Notes: generated by a model from the sequence alone, not told the origin. DNA of 64,000 bases from Kitasatospora gansuensis (GCF_014203705.1 NZ_JACHJR010000001.1:4836001-4900000); one strand, 5' to 3'. Shown: positions 48,039-56,721, counted from the stretch's first letter. Program-made: numbers and translations.

Positions 48039-49289
48039 GTGAACGATCCTCAGCCCGCCGCTCAGGCCACCCTCACCCCCGCCCGCCCCGGTTCCGACCT
48101 GCGCGCACGGGTGCGGGCCTACCAGGCGGAGTTGATCGCCTTCCGCCGCGACCTGCACCGGCACCCGGAGTTGGGGCGGCAGGAGTTCCGCACCACCCGG
48201 CTGATCCGCGAGCGGCTGCTGGCCGCCGGCCTGTCGCCCAAGCTGCTGCCGGGCGGCACCGGGATGACGGTCGACATCGTGCCGGCCGACCACAAGCCGG
48301 GCACCCCGTTCCTGGCCTTCCGGGCGGACATCGACGCGCTGCCGATCGACGACGCCAAGACCGAGGCCCCGTACCGCTCCACGCTGCCGGGCCGGGCGCA
48401 CGCCTGCGGCCACGACGTGCACACCTCGGTGGTGCTCGGCACCGCGCTGGTGCTGGCCCAGGCGGCCCGGGCGGGGGAGCTGAAGCAGCCGGTGCGGCTG
48501 ATCTTCCAGCCCGCCGAGGAGGTGATGCCCGGCGGTGCGCTGGACGTCATCGAGGCCGGCGGGATGGCCGACGTGGGCCGGATCTTCGCGGTGCACTGCG
48601 ACCCGAAGGTCCAGGTCGGCCGGATCGGCCTCAAGGTCGGCGCGATCACCTCGGCCTGCGACCGGCTGGTGCTGCACCTGGACGGGCCCGGCGGCCACAC
48701 CGCCCGGCCGCACCTGACCACCGATCTGGTCACCGCGGTGGCCCGGCTGGCCTCCGACCTGCCGCCCGCGCTGGCCCGCCGGATGGACCCGCGCTGGGGC
48801 GTCAGCCTGGTCTGGGGCCGGATCGCCTCGGGCTCGGCCTCGAACGTGATCCCGCAGCACGCCGAGCTGGAGGGCACCGTCCGCTGCCTGGAGCTGGCCG
48901 GCTGGCGCGAGGCGCCGGACGCGCTGCACGAGCTGACCGCCAAGCTGGCCGAGCTGTACCGGGCCAAGTGGACGCTGGACTACCACCGGGGAGTGCCGCC
49001 GGTGGTGAACGAGCACGGCTCGATCAACCAGCTCGAGGCGGCGATGACGGGCCGGTTCGCGGCCGGGGCGGGCCCGGTGGTCGAGGACACCGAGCAGAGC
49101 CTCGGCGGCGAGGACTTCTCCTGGTACCTGGAGCACGCCCCCGGCGCGCTCGCCCGGCTGGGCGTCCGGAGCCCGCACGACAGCACGGTCCGCGACCTCC
49201 ACCAGGGCCGTTTCGACGTGGACGAGCGGGCGATCGCGATCGGGGTGGAGCTGTTCGCGGCACTCGCGCTGGAGTACGGCCGAGTCTGA
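48039..49289 (+). CDS. M20 family metallo-amidohydrolase
   Basis: A 416-residue peptidase M20/amidohydrolase of the IAA-amino-acid-hydrolase or hippuricase group. LHRHPELGRQE near the N-terminus, the metal-binding HACGHDVH, IFQPAEEVMPGG with the catalytic and metal glutamates, and GGEDFSWYL with a late metal ligand are all present. A central dimerisation domain (about residues 210-320) separates the two catalytic halves. It would cleave an N-acyl amino acid or similar amide in the cytoplasm. The GTG at 48039 directly follows a TAGTCT -10, which suggests leaderless translation. Confidence 0.9.
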   Translation: MNDPQPAAQATLTPARPGSDLRARVRAYQAELIAFRRDLHRHPELGRQEFRTTRLIRERLLAAGLSPKLLPGGTGMTVDIVPADHKPGTPFLAFRADIDALPIDDAKTEAPYRSTLPGRAHACGHDVHTSVVLGTALVLAQAARAGELKQPVRLIFQPAEEVMPGGALDVIEAGGMADVGRIFAVHCDPKVQVGRIGLKVGAITSACDRLVLHLDGPGGHTARPHLTTDLVTAVARLASDLPPALARRMDPRWGVSLVWGRIASGSASNVIPQHAELEGTVRCLELAGWREAPDALHELTAKLAELYRAKWTLDYHRGVPPVVNEHGSINQLEAAMTGRFAAGAGPVVEDTEQSLGGEDFSWYLEHAPGALARLGVRSPHDSTVRDLHQGRFDVDERAIAIGVELFAALALEYGRV

Positions 49290-49366
49290 GGTGTTCGGGG
49301 CCGGATCGGCGTAGAGTGGCGGAGCACTACCAGGGAGTAGTGACATTCAGGTGCGGCAAGCGTGGT

Positions 49367-49409
49367 TATATGTCCGGTTCGTCCCGACGTAGCACCACGT
49401 TTTGATAAC
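49367..49409 (+). promoter_or_regulatory. Candidate -10 elements upstream of the BMP operon
   Basis: TATATG (49367-49372) and GATAAC (49404-49409) are AT-rich, -10-like hexamers in the leader of the nucleoside transporter operon. A TGACAT (49341-49346) lies upstream of the first, at a longer than normal spacing. They are alternatives to the TACGGT element at 49458. Confidence 0.3.
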
Positions 49410-49432
49410 AACCCGAATGCCCTTCCTGCCCG

Positions 49433-49463
49433 TAACACAACCGTGTTCTACGCGCGTTACGGT
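49433..49463 (+). promoter_or_regulatory. TACGCGCGT operator/promoter element of BMP operon
   Basis: CTACGCGCGT (49448-49457) is followed by TACGGT (49458-49463), a TANNGT -10-like hexamer, and preceded at the same 16-base offset as in purN and deoA by TAACAC (49433-49438). Nested arms AACAC/GTGTT (49434-49438 and 49443-49447) and CGTAAC/GTTACG (49431-49436 and 49456-49461) add further symmetry. The element lies 46 bases before the TTG start. Confidence 0.5.
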
Positions 49464-49508
49464 GGCGCTCGACCACGCCATACGGGTGTGTGAGAAGGAG
49501 ATACTCCC

Positions 49509-50564
49509 TTGCGCCGTTCAATGAAGCTCGCCGCGGTTGTGCTCTCGGGTTCCCTGGGCATCGCCTCGCTCGCCGCTTGCGGCGCAAAGAGCACCGACAA
49601 CAGCAGCACTCCCGCCGCCGGTGCCTCGGGCATCAAGGTCGGCATGGCGTACGACATCGGCGGCCGTGGCGACCAGTCGTTCAACGACTCCGCCGCCCGT
49701 GGGCTGGACAAGGCCAAGGCCGACCTCGGCGTGCAGGTCACCGAGGCCGAGGCCAAGACCGGTGAGGCCGAGGCCGACAAGGAGACCCGCCTCAAGACGC
49801 TGGTGACCGGTGGTTACAACCCGATCATCGCCGTCGGCTTCGTCTACCAGGCCGCCGTCGAGAAGGTCGCCAAGGACAACCCGACCGTCAAGTTCGCGAT
49901 CATCGACTCCGGTTCCTCCACCCAGCCGAGCAACGTCACCTCGCTGACCTTCTCGGAGCAGGAGGGCTCGTACCTGGCCGGCGTCGCCGCCGCCTCGAAG
50001 AGCACCCAGAAGCACATCGGCTTCATCGGTGGCGTGCAGTCCGAGCTGATCAAGAAGTTCGAGGCCGGTTACGTCGCGGGCGCCAAGTCGGTCACCCCGG
50101 ACATCAAGATCGAGACCACCTACCTCACCACCCCGCCGGACTTCTCGGGCTTCAACGACCCGGGCAAGGGCAAGGACGCCGCGCAGGGTCAGCTCGACAA
50201 GGGCGCGGACGTCATCTACTCCGCCGCCGGCTCCTCCGGCAACGGCGCCATCGAGGCCGTCTTCAACGCGAAGAAGTGGGCCATCGGCGTCGACTCGGAC
50301 CAGGCCGCCCAGCCGGCCCTGTCCAAGTACAAGGAGCGCATCCTCACCTCGATGGTGAAGAACGTCGACACCGCGGTGTTCTCCTACGTGGACGCCATCA
50401 AGAAGGGCGCCCCGATCACGGGCACCAAGAACTTCGACCTGAAGGAGAAGGGCGTCTCGCTGGCCACCACCGGCGGCTTCATCTCCGACATCCAGAAGAA
50501 GCTGGACGACGCCACCACGGCGATCACCTCGGGCGCCACCAAGATCCCGACCACCACCGGCTGA
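49509..50564 (+). CDS. BMP family nucleoside-binding lipoprotein
   Basis: A 351-residue substrate-binding lipoprotein of the BMP (basic membrane protein)/PnrA family. The lipobox LAAC lies near residues 21-24, after a short signal peptide. KVGMAYDIGGRGDQSFND opens the periplasmic-binding fold, and GFIGGVQ, AGYVAGA and GVDSDQA are typical of nucleoside binders. The start is a TTG at 49509 with AAGGAG nine bases upstream; an ATG four codons later is too far from it. It begins the operon with the ATPase, two permeases and cdd, so it imports purine and/or pyrimidine nucleosides. Confidence 0.93.
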   Translation: MRRSMKLAAVVLSGSLGIASLAACGAKSTDNSSTPAAGASGIKVGMAYDIGGRGDQSFNDSAARGLDKAKADLGVQVTEAEAKTGEAEADKETRLKTLVTGGYNPIIAVGFVYQAAVEKVAKDNPTVKFAIIDSGSSTQPSNVTSLTFSEQEGSYLAGVAAASKSTQKHIGFIGGVQSELIKKFEAGYVAGAKSVTPDIKIETTYLTTPPDFSGFNDPGKGKDAAQGQLDKGADVIYSAAGSSGNGAIEAVFNAKKWAIGVDSDQAAQPALSKYKERILTSMVKNVDTAVFSYVDAIKKGAPITGTKNFDLKEKGVSLATTGGFISDIQKKLDDATTAITSGATKIPTTTG

Positions 50565-50580
50565 CGCTTGCTCAGCCTGC

Positions 50581-50601
50581 CGCTGACCTTCGCGGTCAGC
50601 G
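50581..50601 (+). terminator. Intra-operon hairpin after binding-protein gene
   Basis: An 8-bp stem (50581-50588 and 50594-50601) with a five-base loop starts 17 bases after the lipoprotein stop. It could be a partial terminator or an mRNA stabiliser that keeps binding-protein levels above those of the ATPase. A perfect TTGACA follows at 50609-50614 but has no matching -10. Confidence 0.55.
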
Positions 50602-50645
50602 CGCATGATTGACACAGCATCAGGGCGGGGCCCGGCTGGGTGCGC

Positions 50646-52412
50646 ATGACGCACGCCACCGGGCCTCGTCCGTTCCCCCCAAGCCTTCTCCAGCGCAACG
50701 ACGCGCCCTGTGACCACCAGGAGATCGCCATCACCGCTTCCGAACCCGCCCCGACCCCCACGGGCGGCAACCCCAGCGCGGGGACGGCGACACCGGCCGT
50801 CGAACTGCGCGGCATCACCAAGCGCTTCCCCGGCGTCGTGGCCAACCACGACATCGACATCACCGTGGCCCCCGGCACCGTGCACGCCCTGATGGGTGAG
50901 AACGGCGCCGGCAAGTCGACCCTGATGAAGATCCTCTACGGCATGCAGAAGCCGGACGAGGGCACCATCGCCATCAACGGCGAGCAGGTCGAGTTCAACA
51001 CTCCCGGGGACGCCATCGCGCGCGGCATCGGCATGGTGCACCAGCACTTCATGCTGGCCGACTACCTGACGGTGTGGGAGAACGTCGTCCTGGGCGGCGA
51101 GAAGCTCTACGGGATAGGAGCCAAGGCCAAGGCGAAGATCCGCGAGATCTCCGACCAGTACGGCCTGGGCATCCGCCCGGACGCGCTGGTCGAGGACCTC
51201 GGCGTGGCGGACCGCCAGCGGGTGGAGATCCTCAAGGTGCTCTACCGGGGCGCCAAGATCCTCATCCTGGACGAGCCCACCGCCGTGCTGGTGCCGCAGG
51301 AGGTGGACGCGCTCTTCGGCAACCTGCGGGAGCTCAAGGCCGAGGGCGTCACCGTCATCTTCATCTCGCACAAGCTGCACGAGGTGCTCTCGGTGGCCGA
51401 CGCGATCAGCGTGATCCGCCGTGGCACCACGGTCGGCGACGCCGACCCGCGCACCGTGACGGCCCGTCAGCTGGCCGAGCTCATGGTCGGCGCCGAGCTG
51501 CCCTCCCCGGAGAGCCGCGAGTCCACCGTCACCGAGACCGAGATGCTCAGGGTCGACGCCCTGCGGATCGCCAAGGCGGACGCCGAGGGCATCGAGCGCG
51601 TGGTGCTGGACGACATCTCGCTGCGGATCCGCAAGGGCGAGATCCTCGGCATCGCCGGCGTCGAGGGCAACGGCCAGGCCGAGCTGGTCGAGGCCATCAT
51701 GGGCATGCTGCCGCTGGACGGCGGCACCGTCACGCTGGACGGCAACGACCTGACCGGGACGCTGACCCGGGCCCGCCGCGAGGCCGGCATCGGCTACATC
51801 CCCGAGGACCGGCACAAGCACGGCCTGCTGCTGGAGGCCCCGCTCTGGGAGAACCGGATCCTCGGTCACGTCACCGAGGAGCCCAACTCCAAGGGCCTGC
51901 TGCTGGACCCGGCCGGGGCCCGTAGGGACACCCGGCGGATCGTCGAGGAGTACGACGTCCGTACGCCCGGCATCGAGGTCACCGCGGCCTCGCTCTCCGG
52001 TGGCAACCAGCAGAAGCTGATCATCGGCCGCGAGATGAGCCACAATCCGAAGCTGCTGATCGCCTCGCACCCCACCCGTGGCGTGGACGTCGGCGCGCAG
52101 GCGCAGATCTGGGAGCAGATCCGCTCCGCGCAGCGCGAGGGCCTGGCGGTGCTGCTGATCTCCGCCGACCTGGACGAGCTGATCGGCCTCTCCGACGCCA
52201 TCCGGGTGATCTACCGCGGCCGCCTGGTCGCCGACGCCGACCCGGCCACCGTGACGGCCGAGGACCTGGGCACCGCGATGACGGGTGCGGCCACCGGCCA
52301 CATCGAGTCGGACCCGGAGGCGGTCGCCGAGGCTCAGGCCTTCGTGGCCGAGATCACCGAGCCCGAGCGGCCCACCAACGACACCGCCACCGACGCGCAG
52401 GCGGGGGAGTAA
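50646..52412 (+). CDS. Nucleoside ABC transporter ATP-binding protein
   Basis: A two-nucleotide-binding-domain ATPase of the RbsA/YufO type. The first domain has Walker A GENGAGKST and Walker B ILILDEPTA. The second has the degenerate Walker A GVEGNGQAE, signature LSGGNQQK and ASHPTRGVDVG, as usual for this family. The start is uncertain. ATG 50646 (or GTG 50640) is the nearest canonical codon but has a poor binding site and adds about 28 odd residues. AGGAG at 50719-50723 lies six bases before an in-frame ATC (50730), from where the protein would match the short family N-terminus. It works with both permeases and the BMP lipoprotein. Confidence 0.93.
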   Translation: MTHATGPRPFPPSLLQRNDAPCDHQEIAITASEPAPTPTGGNPSAGTATPAVELRGITKRFPGVVANHDIDITVAPGTVHALMGENGAGKSTLMKILYGMQKPDEGTIAINGEQVEFNTPGDAIARGIGMVHQHFMLADYLTVWENVVLGGEKLYGIGAKAKAKIREISDQYGLGIRPDALVEDLGVADRQRVEILKVLYRGAKILILDEPTAVLVPQEVDALFGNLRELKAEGVTVIFISHKLHEVLSVADAISVIRRGTTVGDADPRTVTARQLAELMVGAELPSPESRESTVTETEMLRVDALRIAKADAEGIERVVLDDISLRIRKGEILGIAGVEGNGQAELVEAIMGMLPLDGGTVTLDGNDLTGTLTRARREAGIGYIPEDRHKHGLLLEAPLWENRILGHVTEEPNSKGLLLDPAGARRDTRRIVEEYDVRTPGIEVTAASLSGGNQQKLIIGREMSHNPKLLIASHPTRGVDVGAQAQIWEQIRSAQREGLAVLLISADLDELIGLSDAIRVIYRGRLVADADPATVTAEDLGTAMTGAATGHIESDPEAVAEAQAFVAEITEPERPTNDTATDAQAGE

Positions 52413-52417
52413 CCCAC

Positions 52418-53575
52418 ATGACCAGTCCCAACCCCGCCGCCACCGAACCGGTGGCGAAGAAGCGGTTCGACACCGAGAAGATCGTGCTCGGCCTGGCCGC
52501 GCCGGTGCTCGCGGTGCTGCTCTCGCTGGTGATCTGCAGCGTGCTGCTGGCGGTCTCCGGCAAGGAGCCGTTCAAGGCCTTCGACGTGCTGTTCACGTAC
52601 GGCACCGCCTCGGACGGCCAGGTGGGCATCCTCAACCGGGCCACCACGTACTACCTCGCCGGTGCCGCCGCCGCGTTCGGCTTCCGGATGAACCTCTTCA
52701 ACATCGGCGTCGACGGCCAGTACAAGCTGGGCGTGCTGTTCGCCGCCTTCGTCGGCAGCCAGGTGGACCTGCCCGCGATCCTGCAGATCCCGCTGCTGCT
52801 GCTGACCGCCATGGCGGTCGGTGGCCTGTGGGCGAGCATCGCCGGTCTGCTCAAGGTCTACCGGGGCGTCAGCGAGGTCATCTCGACCATCATGCTGAAC
52901 GCCATCGCGAGCGCCGTGGTGACGCTGCTGTTGGTCCCCGGCATCTTCGCGCCGGAGAAGGGCACCACCACCAACAGCATCCAGACGGACCCGATCTCCG
53001 CCTCCAGCCACTTCTTCACGCTGGAGACCGCCGGTGGCACCCTCTGGGGCTTCCTGGTGATCGCGGTCCTGGTCGGCATCGTCTTCCAGTTCACCCTGAG
53101 CCGGACCCGGTTCGGCTTCGACCTGCGCGCCACCGGCCGCTCGGAGAGCGCCGCCACCGCGTCGGGTGTGAACGTCAAGCGCATGGTGATCACCTCGATG
53201 GTGGTCTCCGGTGGGATCGCCGGTCTGATCGGTCTGCCCGAACTGATGTCCAGCTCTTACTACTTCGGGCAGAACATCCAGCCGGGCCTCGGCTTCATCG
53301 GTATCTCGGTCGCCCTGCTGGGCCGTAACTCGCCGATCGGCATCGCGTTCTCGGCGCTGCTGTTCGCCTTCCTCGACGTGGCGGGCACCCAGTTGCCGCT
53401 CCAGGGTGACTACCCGCAGGAGATCGTCAACGTCATGCAGGGCACCATCGTCATCTGTGTCGTCGTCGCCTACGAGCTGGTGCGCCGCTACGGCCTCAAG
53501 CGCCAGCAGCAGAAGGTCGGCGCCGAGCTGGCCGCTCAGGCCGCCGCCGCTGCCAAGAAGGAGGTGGCCGCATGA
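52418..53575 (+). CDS. Nucleoside ABC transporter permease 1
   Basis: A 385-residue permease of the BPD_transp_2 family with about nine transmembrane helices. AFGFRMNLFNIGVDGQY and VSEVISTIMLNAIA are signature stretches of the YufP/NupP-like group. The C-terminus ends in a charged Lys/Ala-rich tail. GGGGGAG precedes the ATG. It starts five bases after the ATPase stop and overlaps permease 2 by ATGA. Confidence 0.93.
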   Translation: MTSPNPAATEPVAKKRFDTEKIVLGLAAPVLAVLLSLVICSVLLAVSGKEPFKAFDVLFTYGTASDGQVGILNRATTYYLAGAAAAFGFRMNLFNIGVDGQYKLGVLFAAFVGSQVDLPAILQIPLLLLTAMAVGGLWASIAGLLKVYRGVSEVISTIMLNAIASAVVTLLLVPGIFAPEKGTTTNSIQTDPISASSHFFTLETAGGTLWGFLVIAVLVGIVFQFTLSRTRFGFDLRATGRSESAATASGVNVKRMVITSMVVSGGIAGLIGLPELMSSSYYFGQNIQPGLGFIGISVALLGRNSPIGIAFSALLFAFLDVAGTQLPLQGDYPQEIVNVMQGTIVICVVVAYELVRRYGLKRQQQKVGAELAAQAAAAAKKEVAA

Positions 53576-54837
53576 GCACCGCCACTGCCACCCGGCCGAA
53601 GTCGCCGGGTGCGCCCGCCAAGAAGCGCAAGCTGACCGTCCCGGTCGTGCTGCTGCTGATCGCCGGCGCGCTGTTGCTGTTCTCCGCCGTGGGCGCGGCC
53701 ACCGGTAACCACGGGCTGACCTCCTCGGGTCAGGTCACCGCCGCGCTGGGCGCCTCGGTGCCGATCGCGATGGCCGGTCTCGGCGGCCTCTGGGCCGAGC
53801 GGGCCGGTGTCGTCAACATCGGCCTCGAAGGCATGATGGTCGCCGGCACCTTCTGCGGCGCCTGGGCCGGCTACCTGGTCAACCCCTGGGTCGGCCTGCT
53901 GGCCGGCATGGCGGGCGGCGCGCTCGGCGGTCTGCTGCACGCGCTGGTCACGGTCACCTTCGGCGTCGACCACATCGTCTCCGGTGTCGGCATCAACCTG
54001 CTGATCCCCGGTATCTGCGCCTACGTCAACCGGATCTACTACCGCGACTACGTGGCCTTCGGCGCCGGGGCGAACCAGTCCCCGCCGGCCGATCCGCTGC
54101 CGTACATCACGATCCCGGGCCTGGCCGACTGGCTGGACAAGATCGAGGACCACCACTGGTTCCTGGTCTCCGACGTCGCGGGCATCCTCGGCGGCATGGT
54201 CTCCAACCTCTCGGTGGTCGTGGTGATCGCCGCGGTGTTCATCGTGGCCAGCTACTTCGTGCTCTGGCGGACGGTCTTCGGCCTGCGGCTGCGCTCCTGC
54301 GGCGAGAACCCGACCGCCGCCGAGTCGCTGGGCGTCAACGTCTACAAGTACAAGTACCTCGCGGTGATCACCTCGGGCGCGTTCGCCGGCCTGGCCGGTG
54401 CGTACCTCTCGCTGGTCGCGGCGCACTTCTACAAGGACGGCATGACCCAGGGCCGAGGCTTCATCGGTCTGGCCGCGATGATCTTCGGCAACTGGATGCC
54501 GGGCGGTCTGGCGATGGGTGCCGGTCTGTTCGGCTTCACCGACAGCCTCCAGCTGCGTGACCCGGACTCGGTGCACGTGCTGCTGCTGACCGTCTCGATC
54601 GCGATGGCGCTGCTGGCGCTCTGGAAGCTGTACCGGCGTCAGTTCCGGGGTGCTGCGATCAGCTTCGTGGTCGCTGCCGGTCTGGCGACCTGGTTCGTCA
54701 CCACCGACACGGTGCCGCGCGCGCTGGTCGCGGCCACCCCGTACGTGATCACCCTGGTGGTGCTCGCGCTGGCTTCGCAGCGACTGCGGATGCCGAAGGC
54801 GGACGGTCAGATCTACCGACGCGGGCAGGGCAAGTGA
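53572..54837 (+). CDS. Nucleoside ABC transporter permease 2
   Basis: A 421-residue permease, also BPD_transp_2, with about ten helices. LWAERAGVVNIGLEGMM, GVDHIVSGVGINLL and GLRLRSCGENPTAAESLGV identify the YufQ/NupQ-like partner. ATGA overlaps link it to permease 1 upstream, and a GTGA overlap links it to cdd downstream. Together the two permeases form the channel for the BMP lipoprotein. Confidence 0.93.
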   Translation: MSTATATRPKSPGAPAKKRKLTVPVVLLLIAGALLLFSAVGAATGNHGLTSSGQVTAALGASVPIAMAGLGGLWAERAGVVNIGLEGMMVAGTFCGAWAGYLVNPWVGLLAGMAGGALGGLLHALVTVTFGVDHIVSGVGINLLIPGICAYVNRIYYRDYVAFGAGANQSPPADPLPYITIPGLADWLDKIEDHHWFLVSDVAGILGGMVSNLSVVVVIAAVFIVASYFVLWRTVFGLRLRSCGENPTAAESLGVNVYKYKYLAVITSGAFAGLAGAYLSLVAAHFYKDGMTQGRGFIGLAAMIFGNWMPGGLAMGAGLFGFTDSLQLRDPDSVHVLLLTVSIAMALLALWKLYRRQFRGAAISFVVAAGLATWFVTTDTVPRALVAATPYVITLVVLALASQRLRMPKADGQIYRRGQGK

Positions 54838-55250
54838 CGACCGCTCAGGCCGATCGGGCCGATCAGCCGGTCGACTGGGAGCAGCTGCGGACCGCCGCTC
54901 GGGACGCGATGGGGCACGCCTACGCCCCGTACAGCAAGTTCCCGGTCGGCGCCGCGGCGCTGGTCGACGACGGCCGGGTGGTCACCGGCTGCAACGTGGA
55001 GAACGCCTCGTACGGCCTCGCGCTGTGCGCCGAGTGCGGGCTGGTCTCGGCGTTGCACGCGAGCGGTGGCGGCCGGCTGGTGGCGTTCACCTGTGTGGAC
55101 GGCGCGGGCGAGTTGCTGATGCCGTGCGGGCGCTGCCGCCAGCTGCTGTACGAGCACGGCGGGCCCGAGCTGATGGTCGATCTGCCGTCAGGCCTGCGGC
55201 CGATGAGCGAGGTCCTGCCGGACGCGTTCGGCCCGGAACACCTCGGATAA
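54834..55250 (+). CDS. cdd: Cytidine deaminase
   Basis: A 138-residue homotetramer-type cytidine deaminase that converts cytidine and deoxycytidine to uridine forms. The zinc site is C65-A-E67 with C98-GR-C101; Glu67 is the proton shuttle. NVENASYG binds the ribose. The start is a GTG overlapping the permease stop (GTGA), so uptake and deamination are translationally coupled. The deoA gene follows after 116 bases with its own promoter element. Confidence 0.96.
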   Translation: MTTAQADRADQPVDWEQLRTAARDAMGHAYAPYSKFPVGAAALVDDGRVVTGCNVENASYGLALCAECGLVSALHASGGGRLVAFTCVDGAGELLMPCGRCRQLLYEHGGPELMVDLPSGLRPMSEVLPDAFGPEHLG

Positions 55251-55267
55251 CCGACCCGGAGCGGCTC

Positions 55268-55297
55268 TGGCACCTCGGTTAGTTACGCGCGTAGAGT
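55268..55297 (+). promoter_or_regulatory. deoA promoter with TACGCGCGTA palindrome
   Basis: TACGCGCGTA (55284-55293) overlaps the -10-like TAGAGT (55292-55297), with TGGCAC (55268-55273) eighteen bases upstream. The layout matches the purN element base for base in spacing, which suggests a common regulator. Confidence 0.5.
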
Positions 55298-55366
55298 GTC
55301 GCGGGGGATCAGCTCCCTCGCGGCACTCTTCGCATTTCCCTTCTTCGAACCTCCTGGAGAACCCTC

Positions 55367-56644
55367 ATGGACGCCCCCTCCGTCATCAGGACCAAGCGCG
55401 ACCGCGGCGAGCTGACCGATCCTCAGATCGACTGGGTGATCGACGCCTACACCCGCGGCGAGGTCGCCGACGAGCAGATGTCCGCGCTGGCCATGGCGAT
55501 CCTGCTGAACGGCATGAACCTGCGCGAGATCAGCCGCTGGACCGACGCGATGATCCGCTCCGGCGTCCGGATGGACTTCTCCGCGCTCGGCGTGCCGACC
55601 TCCGACAAGCACTCCACCGGCGGTGTCGGCGACAAGATCACCCTCCCGCTGGCCCCGCTGGTCGCCGCCTGCGGCGCGGCCGTCCCGCAGCTCTCCGGCC
55701 GCGGCCTCGGCCACACCGGCGGCACCCTGGACAAGCTGGAGTCCATCCCCGGCTGGCGGGCGCTGCTCTCCAACGAGGAGATGATGTCGGTGCTGCGCGA
55801 CGCCGGCGCGGTGATCTGCGCCGCCGGTGACGGCCTGGCCCCGGCCGACAAGAAGCTCTACGCGCTGCGCGACGTCACCGGCACGGTCGAGGCGATCCCG
55901 CTGATCGCCTCCTCGATCATGTCCAAGAAGATCGCCGAGGGCACCGGCGCGCTGGTGCTGGACGTCAAGGTCGGCTCCGGCGCCTTCATGAAGAACCTGG
56001 CCGACGCCCAGGAGCTGGCCCGCACCATGGTCGGCCTGGGCAAGGCGGCCGGGGTCAACACCGTCGCGCTGCTCACCGACATGTCCACCCCGCTCGGCCT
56101 CACCGCGGGCAACGCGCTGGAGGTCCGTGAGTCGGTCGAGGTGCTGGCCGGCGGCGGCCCCGCCGACGTGGTCGAGCTGACCCTGGCGCTGGCCCGCGAG
56201 ATGCTCGCGGCGGCCGGCGTGCACGGCAAGGACCCGGCCGACGCGCTGCGGGACGGCTCCGCGATGGACCACTGGCGCCGGATGATCTCCGCCCAGGGCG
56301 GCGACGTGGACGCCCCGCTGCCGGTCGCCCGCGAGCAGCACGTGATCACCGCCTCCTCGACCGGCGTGCTGACCGGTCTGGACGCCTACGCGGTCGGCGT
56401 CTGCGCCTGGCGCCTGGGCGCCGGCCGGGCCCGCAAGGAGGACCCGGTGCAGGCCGGTGCCGGCGTCGAGATGCACGCCAAGCCGGGCGACCGGGTGACG
56501 GCGGGTCAGCCGCTGCTGACCCTGCACACCGACACCCCCGAGCGCTACGACTACGCCCTCGAGGCGCTGGCCGGCGGCGTCACCATCGCGCCCGAGGGCA
56601 CCGCGTTCACGCCGAACCCGATCATTCTCGACCGGATCGCGTAA
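55367..56644 (+). CDS. deoA: Thymidine/pyrimidine-nucleoside phosphorylase
   Basis: A 425-residue nucleoside phosphorylase that splits (deoxy)thymidine or uridine to base and sugar-1-phosphate. The family signature SGRGLGHTGGTLDKLES is intact, as are DKHSTGGVGDK and KVGSGAFMK for phosphate binding. GGAGAA precedes the ATG at 55367. It follows cdd and lies downstream of a palindromic promoter element shared with purN and the transporter operon, completing an uptake-deamination-phosphorolysis set. A hairpin at 56656-56680 ends it. Confidence 0.95.
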   Translation: MDAPSVIRTKRDRGELTDPQIDWVIDAYTRGEVADEQMSALAMAILLNGMNLREISRWTDAMIRSGVRMDFSALGVPTSDKHSTGGVGDKITLPLAPLVAACGAAVPQLSGRGLGHTGGTLDKLESIPGWRALLSNEEMMSVLRDAGAVICAAGDGLAPADKKLYALRDVTGTVEAIPLIASSIMSKKIAEGTGALVLDVKVGSGAFMKNLADAQELARTMVGLGKAAGVNTVALLTDMSTPLGLTAGNALEVRESVEVLAGGGPADVVELTLALAREMLAAAGVHGKDPADALRDGSAMDHWRRMISAQGGDVDAPLPVAREQHVITASSTGVLTGLDAYAVGVCAWRLGAGRARKEDPVQAGAGVEMHAKPGDRVTAGQPLLTLHTDTPERYDYALEALAGGVTIAPEGTAFTPNPIILDRIA

Positions 56645-56655
56645 CTTGCCCCGTT

Positions 56656-56680
56656 CTGACGCCTGGTGAGCGGGCGTCAG
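56656..56680 (+). terminator. Terminator after deoA
   Basis: An 8-bp stem CTGACGCC/GGCGTCAG (56656-56663 and 56673-56680) with a nine-base loop lies 11 bases past the stop. Confidence 0.65.
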
Positions 56681-56692
56681 GGCGGTATCCCG

Positions 56693-56721
56693 TTGGTGGC
56701 GGGTCCGTGGCCCCTGATAGT
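56693..56721 (+). promoter_or_regulatory. Promoter of the twin surface-protein genes
   Basis: TTGGTG (56693-56698) and GATAGT (56716-56721) are separated by 17 bases. The predicted transcript start near 56728 lies downstream of the GTG at 56707, which supports the TTG at 56764 as the true start of the gene. Confidence 0.55.

Noticed and set aside
50710..50892. GTG at 50710 as start of the transporter ATPase
   Set aside because: It is in a different reading frame from the ATPase and leads to an Arg/Pro-rich shadow that stops after 60 codons.
49518..52301. Minus-strand frame of about 930 codons opposite the BMP operon
   Set aside because: It mirrors the codon positions of the lipoprotein and ATPase genes and has an Asp/Gly/Val/Leu-rich shadow composition with no domain.
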